The translations under genes and the position numbers were made by a program. A stretch of DNA of 64,000 nucleotides from Cinnamomum chago (Eukaryota; Streptophyta; Magnoliopsida; Laurales; Lauraceae): contig CP142451.1 of the NCBI GenBank assembly GCA_038049695.1, forward strand, positions 33,278,001 to 33,342,000, read 5' to 3'. The notes below the pieces were generated by a model that did no database searches, was not told where the DNA came from, and saw only the letters and a program-made list of their open reading frames with translations. Below, in pieces: positions 57,267 to 64,000 of the stretch (position 1 is the first letter of the stretch; each line of letters begins with the position of its first letter).

Positions 57267-57726
57267 GACGCAACACACAAATATAAAGGTAAAACAACAT
57301 ATTCAGTTTGGATTTGCAAGATCATGATTCATACAATAAACATAACTTTTAACATATTTGGAAATGAATATACTTGGTACCAACCTTGGCATACAAAAAC
57401 CATAACATGTTACATAATTCAAGTACAAAACAAAAGATAATGCCACATCAAAAAGCTAGATGCCATGCCTCCTTTTGTGGCTATATGCACATGTCTCGCT
57501 ACGAGGCGGTCTTTGACGAAGATCTTCCGGATCAGCTCCATCTAGCAACCTGCTGATATCCTCTAGGGCCACTTACAAGCCATCGGGATCTCAGACACTC
57601 AGACTATGCTCCCTCCTTGGAATCGATTGAATAATACTTTGAGCGTTCACGATGCGCTGTTCATTGATCACATAATGTACGAATTAGTAATATTGTTCTA
57701 GATTCAGTTATAATATAGTAGAAGTG
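57267..57726. other. Spacer downstream of the PMD gene
   Basis: No gene; 3' flank of the PMD pseudogene on the minus strand. The plus frame at 57374-57556 has no domain. Confidence 0.4.
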
Positions 57727-59497
57727 CTAGGGCATCATACCAGTTGGGGGTCTATAGAAGAGTTGCCTTGAGAATCTGCGTCTGCCTTGAGAATCTTGAA
57801 CACGTGGATTATACGTGGAGTGATGTTTAGGGTTCTGAATGACCGGGTGCGACACTTGTGTGAGCCATTCCATATAATTAGGTGCGCAGTCCCACGGATG
57901 CGCCAATGGCACACCACACTCCATCGGAGACAGTAGGTGGTTATGCCATCTCTCCCATATTTGGTTCAGGTAATGGTATGCAATCCGATACTGATTTGCC
58001 GTGGCACCCCTCATGGCGCGCTGTGGAGCTAATGGAGTGGGAGGAATTGGCTGGACCCTACCAAACTGCCAAGTACCCGATCAGGATGACATGGTTCAAC
58101 GATATCCATGCATTTAAGACAACCAACGTAATTAGCAACCTCATGAAAGGGGTGATATGCCATGTGCTCTCTATAGGGGTCCCACACTACCTACAAGCAA
58201 AGAACAAATGCATTATTTAAAGATACGTGACTCATATATTAATTTTTGATGCTATAAATTGTAAGACCTTCCTCATGGGCACCAAGATTGTCAAGTGCCT
58301 CTCGTAATAACTGCAGGTTGGACATACAGTCCCCAGACTCTTTACGTGGCACCCGACGATGCACCCGAGATATATTTTCTATGTATGTGCGGTTGGGGTT
58401 AGGCCTGCACCTGCGGAAATGCTCGTATATCCATGTCTCTAGAAGAGTTAGATACCCCACAATCTGCCCAAAGCCAGTCCGGGTCGCAAATCCCAACTGT
58501 TGGTATAGGTATGCCAGCGCAGTAGCACCCCAATCATATGTGCGTGCCTCATCAAAGTTCATTAACAGCCTTAGGTAAATCACTGAGACCCTATTGCCAC
58601 TCTTGTCTGTGAAGAGTGTACAACCTAATATATACAATAGGTATGCTCTAGCAACATGCCTAATGTGCTCTTCCAGCTCCGCATCGGTTACTGCTCTAAA
58701 TAGGTCCCTGAGCCACTCTAGTCTAAGTGACGAGCCCCACATAGTGGCTAACTCTTCATGTGCTTGCTGGGATGTGACCCTAAGAACATGCTTTACAAGT
58801 GTTTTTGTTCACTCAAATGACAGTTGCTCGACTGATACAGATTTTCCTATCACCGGTATCCCAAGAATGGTGCCTACGTCATCAAGGGTAATCGTCATTT
58901 CACCGAAAGGCACGTGGAATGTGCTTGTCTCAGACTGCCATCTTTTCACAAAAGCTGACACCATGTTCTTATTAATGAAACGTTAGGATGTCGCCACCAG
59001 TGGAGCCAACCCTAAACGGCCAATGAGTCTACTAAACACTGTACTCCACCTTCCTTCTGCATTCCATACCCATTCACTGATTTTTTGGGCATGGCTTAGG
59101 CATGTAAGTGGCGGTCTCTCCTGCAATACGAAATAATTTTTTTTAGTGAAGATAATAAATAGTTACAACACATTTATCAAGATTAATCAAAAACCTGTTG
59201 CTGTCAAATACTTGTAGCAATATGCATCCGGAAACTGTGTAGCAGCGACAAACTTATAAGCCCCTCGAGAATTTCTCTAGTCCTTGCCTCAACAGCAATT
59301 GAAGTTTGTTGACGGACTTCTGTCAGTTCATGGACTTCTGGTTGCTTTTGGGCTTCAGTGTGTTCTTCGACTATTTCTTCAGTGTTCACTGCATCATCGG
59401 CCTCATGAGTTTCCCTTAGATCAACATCGACATGTCTCTGACGCAGTCTCCTGTTCGACGTTGTGGGTTGAATCCTAGAGGTACTGGGCACATCCAT
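57727..59497 (-). pseudogene. Plant mobile domain (PMD / MAIN-like) gene in the second MULE
   Basis: Probably three exons. The first (ATG 59497, M-D-V-P-S-T-S-R) is acidic and Gln/Glu-rich. The second (59120-58268, acceptor TATTGCAG) begins R-P-P-L-T-C-L-S-H-A-Q-K-I and carries the PMD core: F-G-E-M-T-I-T-L-D-D-V-G-T-I-L-G-I-P, then R-A-Y-L-L-Y-I-L-G-C-T-L-F-T-D-K-S-G and Y-D-W-G-A-T-A-L-A-Y-L-Y. The third (about 58186-57727) begins V-W-D-P-Y-R-E-H-M and holds V-E-P-C-H-P-D-R-V. Defects: TAA at 58985-58983, TGA at 58815-58813 (W in the family), and a one-base shift near 58070. PMD proteins (MAIN, MAIL1) act in plant genome stability and silencing and have TE-borne relatives. Its position beside the MULE transposase indicates a TE-carried form. 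Confidence 0.82.
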
Positions 59498-59554
59498 ATC
59501 TGAAAAAGACAAAAGAAAACTAGGCAAAAATTAGTGCAAGAAATTAGACAGTGA

Positions 59555-59780
59555 ACTGTTCGGCACTAAGTCACGGCATCCTAAAACATTGTTCGGCCTT
59601 GATTAACCGTGTGGATACTGTACATTCGGCATTACCTCACCATGATACTATGATCCGTTCGGTTATATAAGGGTGTCTAAATCCTATCTGTTTGAACTTA
59701 TGATGCGCAAAGGTACGAAGTTTACGGTATATTAGGATGAACATGTTCTTTGTATTCGGGCCCTCAATGCCGAACAGTGT
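59555..59780. repeat. TTCGGC / GCCGAAC word cluster, right
   Basis: GTTCGGCAC, GTTCGGCCT, ATTCGGCAT, GTTCGGTTA, ATTCGGGCC and TGCCGAACAG lie within 225 bp upstream of the PMD start. They mirror the left cluster (51425-51615). They may be transposase-binding subterminal repeats or chance repeats in intronic DNA. Confidence 0.45.
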
Positions 59781-60313
59781 CGAGAAGTTGAAAAAAAACT
59801 ACGACAATGGCTGGAAATGGGAGAGAGAGAGAGATGCAGTAGAGGCAAGAAAAAACCTCTCAAGAAACCAAATAATGGAACTTAAACGAACACTACAAGC
59901 ATTTCTAAGCAAGCAAAGAGAATGAAATTACTCACCTGTGTATAGAACAGTAATGCAGATTGAAGATGAAGAGAGCACAGAGATCGAAATGGTCTTTGTT
60001 AGGGACCTCGTCGAGATCGAAATTGTCGTGGAGGAACTCGACGTGGGAAGAGGTGCAGCAGAATCATCGAGGAGTCACTGAAATGGGAGGGAAGGAGTTG
60101 AAATGTAGAGTGTAGGGAGAAATCACAAAGAGTCCAGGAAATGGGCGTTTTAGGGAAAATGCTGAGTGTAGAGAGAAAAAAATTGGAATATCTTACACTA
60201 AAATTTACTGTGTATAGAGTTGCAGTGTATAAAGAGCCATTTTTAGTGTGTAGGTATGTAGCAGCACTCCAAATAGAATTACAAAAGACACATTGGGGCA
60301 ATGTTGTCAATTG

Positions 60314-63300
60314 TCATTTGGTTGCTTTAGAAACAGAAGACACGGAAGGGAGATGTCATTTTCCACTTCTTTCTTTATCTCTCCTTTGTTTCTTTCAACT
60401 TCTATCTTTAGCATATTCTCCCTCAAGAGTAACCATTGGCCTCCTCCTTTTTCTTCAAAAATTCAACTTTTTTTCATAAATTATTATTTCTCAAATATAG
60501 GTACATCATCAAGCCATTCCATTTATCTTTTTTTATTATTATTTTTCTTGATTTAATCTGTATTTGGTTGTTTATTGGATGATTTATAGTTTTTTTTAAT
60601 GTCTTGTGCTCTTTTTTTTCCACTCTTGTATTTGAGACAAAAAATTGTATTTCATAGACCAACTACAAGACACTTGAATCCAACTTAGATAACAACTGTG
60701 TAATATGAAGTATTTTTATTGTATGGCAGTGGGTCTCACCATCTCACTTTGACTGTGGCCATTTGTGGAATGCTAAGGTGCTTGGTAATCACATCATAAA
60801 AGACAAATATTGGATGGTAATCTAATTTCCTATTGCCAATGAGTTGAAAGATTTAGTAAGTAAAGGTAGGGAATGTATTTTTTTTTAACTGATAAGGAAA
60901 AGCATGTGACTGTGTCAATTGGAACATTAATGATTACATTATGGGTGAATGGGTTTTGGAGAAGGTAACAAGCTAGAGGGGTTGGATATCAATGTGTAAT
61001 TCGTTGATATCCTCTCAGTATTGATTACTTGTTTACCATCTCACAGTAGTAAGGATTCTAGAGGTGTAAGGCAAGGGGATTCTATTTTACTTTGTAAAAA
61101 CAGGTAAATCTATTTTAGAGGGCAATTAAACATTGGCATATAATAAAGAATCGTTTGCAAAATTGAATGGGAGATAAATGGATGAATGATTGCTTGGTCA
61201 CATACATTGAGAAAGATATTTTTGATAGCATCGATAATGAGACAATCATACAACGCTTTCAAAACATGAAAACGCATTGAGGACAATTGTAAAAAAAAAA
61301 CTCTCTTTTATGTAATCAAGTGGCTAATTGATGCGACTATTTATATTTATGCAAGTTGTTACTTTTTTGTATATCTTTCATTTAGTGAAAAGTTTTAATT
61401 GCTCTTTGCCCCCTCTAGAAGAAATTTCTGGCTTCGTCTCTAATCACAGCGCTATTGGTATGATAATACAAGGAGAGATGATGATGATGGTCTATTGTCA
61501 ATTAATAGTGTTAACCATGTCATTATTGGTATGATAATAGAACGAGAGATGATGATCTATTGCCAAACAGTAGTGTTAACCATTGCATTATTCGTATGAT
61601 AATAGAATGAGAGATGATGATGGTGATGATCTATTGCCATAAGGTCCACTTAATAAAGGATTACAGAGGTGGCCGTATGTAAAAGATGAAAACTGGAGGC
61701 TATGATGGAAACTCATTGTATAACCCATAAATTATGGGGAGCATGGAGAAGTCCACCTAGTGAAAGAACATTGGAAGCCCACCAAATAAACAAACCATTG
61801 ACATTGGAAGAGGACACGTTGTGTTCCTATATCTCTCTCAATCATCTTCTTTCTGTGGGGCTAAAGAGTCTATGTGATGCATGCGGATATCTCCATCGTG
61901 AGAACCATAGAGAGATAATCTAGAACACTCAAGCTAAACCCCATCCCCTATAAGTATACAAAGCAGGGAGATTGAAACAATGAGATACTGTTTCACCCAA
62001 TCTAATCCTATAAATCTGAGTCGAGATCCAAACTCCTACAAGTATATATATAGAGGAGCCCTCTCCTCAACTAAAGCTGAGGAGATCATCCGCTCAGCAC
62101 GTGGGATGAGGCGTCTGTTGTGTTTTTAAAATTTCAATCCAACATCGTGATGAAGGATTTCAAGTGGACCCCGCCCATGCATTTTCGTTTCCCCGCTCTC
62201 CATCTGAGGCCAGAAATCAAATAGGGCATATCTCTCATACCCATTCCCATCTTCGTTCTCTCCCCATTCCCATTTTCGTTCGCTGCCTCTCTCTCGGTTC
62301 TGCCAGGCTTCGCGTGATCGAGAGTCTCTGGCGAAGCGATCATCTCCTCAGGCTTCTCTCCACCGATCGGCTTCTCTCCAGCGAACGAACCCTTCCCCCA
62401 TTTCTCCATCTCCTCTCCCTTTCGATTTCGCCCTGAAACCCATTTTCTCCTGCGAGGTTTGAAGCCACGCACCCTCTCCTGCGATCCGCTGTCATGAAGG
62501 CACGATCTGTCTCCTGCGATCGATTCCCCCATTTCCATCGCCAGGCACGCCCCTTCTCTTCGATGTATGCATTTTCTTCCTTCTTTCTCTGTTTTTTTTT
62601 TTTCCTCTGTTTTTTTCTCTGCCAGCTAGTTTGATATGGGGTTTGGATGCCTTGGATTCAGGGTTGTTTGTGTTTTGATAGGTTTAGGTTTCTATTCAAG
62701 AAAAATAAAACAGACAAAAAAAAAGCAAAAAAAAAAAAAAAACGCATGAATGTCTTCAGGAGTCTGTATGAGTTCTGTTTGCAGTTTGATATGGGGATAG
62801 GAAACTATACAAATAAGAAATAACTACTTAACATATATGACCGAAATATTGAATCTATCACATTATTGAAATTCGTGGGCCCAATGCTGCTATCAATTGG
62901 CTGCCCTTTTGATGATGATGGATTGATTCCCAAATAAGTGAATATACCATTAGTGATGTTACAAGTCATGCTTGATGCTGTTATGTGGTTTATTGAAATC
63001 CACTATTCTGATAGGCTCAGGAGCTACCAGAGTGGCCCAACCATGAGGAGTTTTGAAATTCTTAACTGAAGAAGTGACCATCTTTACTTGATCTCTGCTA
63101 TCAGTTATAGGAAGGATAATGACATCAGAATTGTGATTTTTGTTTAGGTGATCAAGGATTTGTCCAAAGTTACAATTGCCTTTTACTCCTTGTTATGCTT
63201 GTTTGCCAGCCCGGGAGAGAGCGAGGAGGAGAGGAAAGAAAAGAAGTTTTTTCTCACACTGACCTCCTTCCTCAGTGTTGCTTTTTCATAAATATCATTC

Positions 63301-63884
63301 TCTCCTGTAAAACATTTTTCTGTCATCAAAAACAAAATGTGTCCAAGCCCTCTTAATAAAACAATCTTCAAATATTTGGGATTTTTATGGTTGACATGTT
63401 ATGAATGTTTCTCTGTTTCTATATATTACCATTCTCTGTTTCTATATATTACCATTCTCTGTTTCTTAATGTCAAGTGATACGTGAAGTAGTTTGATGGA
63501 GGAGTTTGTTGTTTTTATTCTTTTTCAGCCCGGTCATCTAATAAATTAAATGTTAGCTGCAGCTGAAATCTTACACCCATGTCAAAGTCTTGTTCTTTGT
63601 TTCTTTGTTTTCTTTGAATGAATGGTCTCATTGAAGTTTTGTAGGGAAGCTCTTATTCATGTGTTTATCCATTAAAATCTTGATGTCATTTGGTATTACA
63701 TTAAAATTGGATTTCCTTCATGTTGTTTGACTTTCATGAAAGTGTTGTAGTGCTGTAGTAGCTTTCATAAAATTGGAAGTGTTGTAGTACTGTAGTAGCT
63801 TCTTGTGTTTTGTTCAAAGTCCACTGTAACGAAGTAATGTGCCTCTGTTGTTGGTGTTCTCTAATTTGTTTTTCTTATGTTCAG
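60314..63884. other. Right-hand region, repeats and a possible promoter/leader
   Basis: 60314-61450 has no gene. 61455-61640 is a small triplicate repeat. 61702-61923 is an open plus frame without a recognisable domain. A TATATATAGAGG box near 62045 is followed by a CT-rich, leader-like segment (62160-62580) and then AT-rich DNA to a splice acceptor at 63884, so this may be the 5' end and first intron of the cyclin-like gene. No first coding exon could be identified. Confidence 0.4.
61455..61640. repeat. Three-copy ~65 bp tandem repeat
   Basis: GGTATGATAATA...GAGAGATGATGATG...TCTATTG...AGTGTTAACCAT is repeated at about 61455, 61527 and 61594 with small differences; TGATGATGG expansions vary. 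Confidence 0.8.
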
Positions 63885-64000
63885 AAACCTGATGCAGCTG
63901 TTGTTGATAATGGTGCTAAACCAAAGGCAACAGCTAGACAGAAATCTACTATGATCAAACCTGAACAACCTGCAAAAGTAATCGAAATGAACTCAGATTC
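63885..64000 (+). CDS. Partial exon resembling a B1-type mitotic cyclin
   Basis: After the acceptor TTATGTTCAG (ending 63884) an open frame runs off the window: K-P-D-A-A-V-V-D-N-G-A-K-P-K-A, then K-S-T-M-I-K-P and K-V-I-E-M-N-S-D-S. The pattern of a basic Ala/Lys-rich linker ending in V-I-E-(I/M)-x-S-D-S matches the region between the destruction box and the cyclin box of plant cyclin B1 proteins. Only 38 codons are available, and the exon with the destruction box is not seen upstream, so it may be the true exon 2 of a gene with an unrecognised exon 1 or a captured fragment. Confidence 0.45.

Larger units (their letters stand above)
50876..60313. mobile_element. Degenerate MULE carrying transposase-OTU and PMD genes
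   Basis: A ~42 bp direct repeat (AATAGAATcccAACAGACACATTGG... at 50876-50918; AATAGAATtacAAAAGACACATTGG... at 60272-60313) brackets the region. Just inside, short inverted similarity remains: GAGAGCTGCTACTCTCCACACACTG at about 50964, and on the minus strand GAGTGCTGCTACATACCTACACACT from about 60270. It holds a transposase-OTU pseudogene (+) and a PMD pseudogene (-), with copy D inserted between. The boundaries are an inference; the coding content is much firmer. Confidence 0.5.

Noticed and set aside
57882-58220. 112-codon plus frame
   Set aside because: Antisense of the PMD exon, whose minus-strand translation matches the PMD family.
58594-58986. 130-codon plus frame
   Set aside because: Antisense of the PMD core; it stays open by chance.
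62134-62538. 134-codon minus frame over the CT-rich leader
   Set aside because: Gly/Glu/Arg-rich product reflects the CT-rich composition of the opposite strand; no domain.

Overview
The window is nuclear DNA of a flowering plant, probably a eudicot or other broad-leaved lineage; the species cannot be fixed from sequence alone. Evidence: an intron-containing plant glucan endo-1,3-beta-glucosidase (GH17 plus X8 domains), a MASS-type MAPK-substrate protein, FAR1-type and MULE transposases, a plant-mobile-domain (PMD) gene, AT-rich intergenic DNA, and many MITEs, SINE-like copies and microsatellites. Apparently intact host genes are few: the MASS-like gene (9836-10183, +), the two-exon glucanase (exon 1 28577-28216, exon 2 19214-18101, -) and a partial exon resembling B-type cyclin that runs off the right edge (63885-64000, +). 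Nearly everything else is transposon.

Layout. 1-6013: two nested ~3 kb TG...CA elements of one family (a host copy E0 interrupted by copy A). 6014-18100: the MASS gene among MITEs, a tandem duplication and a SINE-like copy. 18101-28577: the glucanase; its 9.0 kb intron holds a ~457 bp x 6 tandem array, a foldback element, a tRNA-type SINE and an antisense LINE fragment. 28578-31671: SINE and foldback MITE. 31672-34707: TG...CA copy B with a perfect 5 bp target duplication. 35100-44659: a 9.6 kb Mutator-like element with ~1.2 kb terminal inverted repeats carrying a FAR1-type transposase pseudogene and a divergent small GRF-zinc-finger/membrane-anchor gene. 46301-46330: a Helitron 3' terminus. 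47428-50352: TG...CA copy C with a perfect 5 bp target duplication. About 50.9-60.3 kb: a second, degenerate MULE carrying a transposase with a C-terminal OTU-like segment (+) and a PMD gene (-), split by TG...CA copy D (54143-57266). 60.3-64 kb: minor repeats and the cyclin-like exon.

Most unusual signals. (1) The TG...CA family has no pol genes, but its five copies share a TATA box, a pyrimidine-rich leader, a splice donor, a ~1.6-2.1 kb intron and, in four copies, a short acidic reading frame ending in a similar way (E-W-x-A/P-D-D-V-x-stop in three). Inside the intron every copy has an array of short perfect palindromes, but the palindrome differs between copies (GGTCGACC, CGGCTAGCCG, GGTTAACC, TTCGCTCGAGCGAA). 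(2) The FAR1 MULE carries a GRF-zinc-finger plus membrane-anchor companion gene. (3) The other MULE combines transposase, OTU-like and PMD coding sequence. All transposon genes here carry stops or frameshifts.
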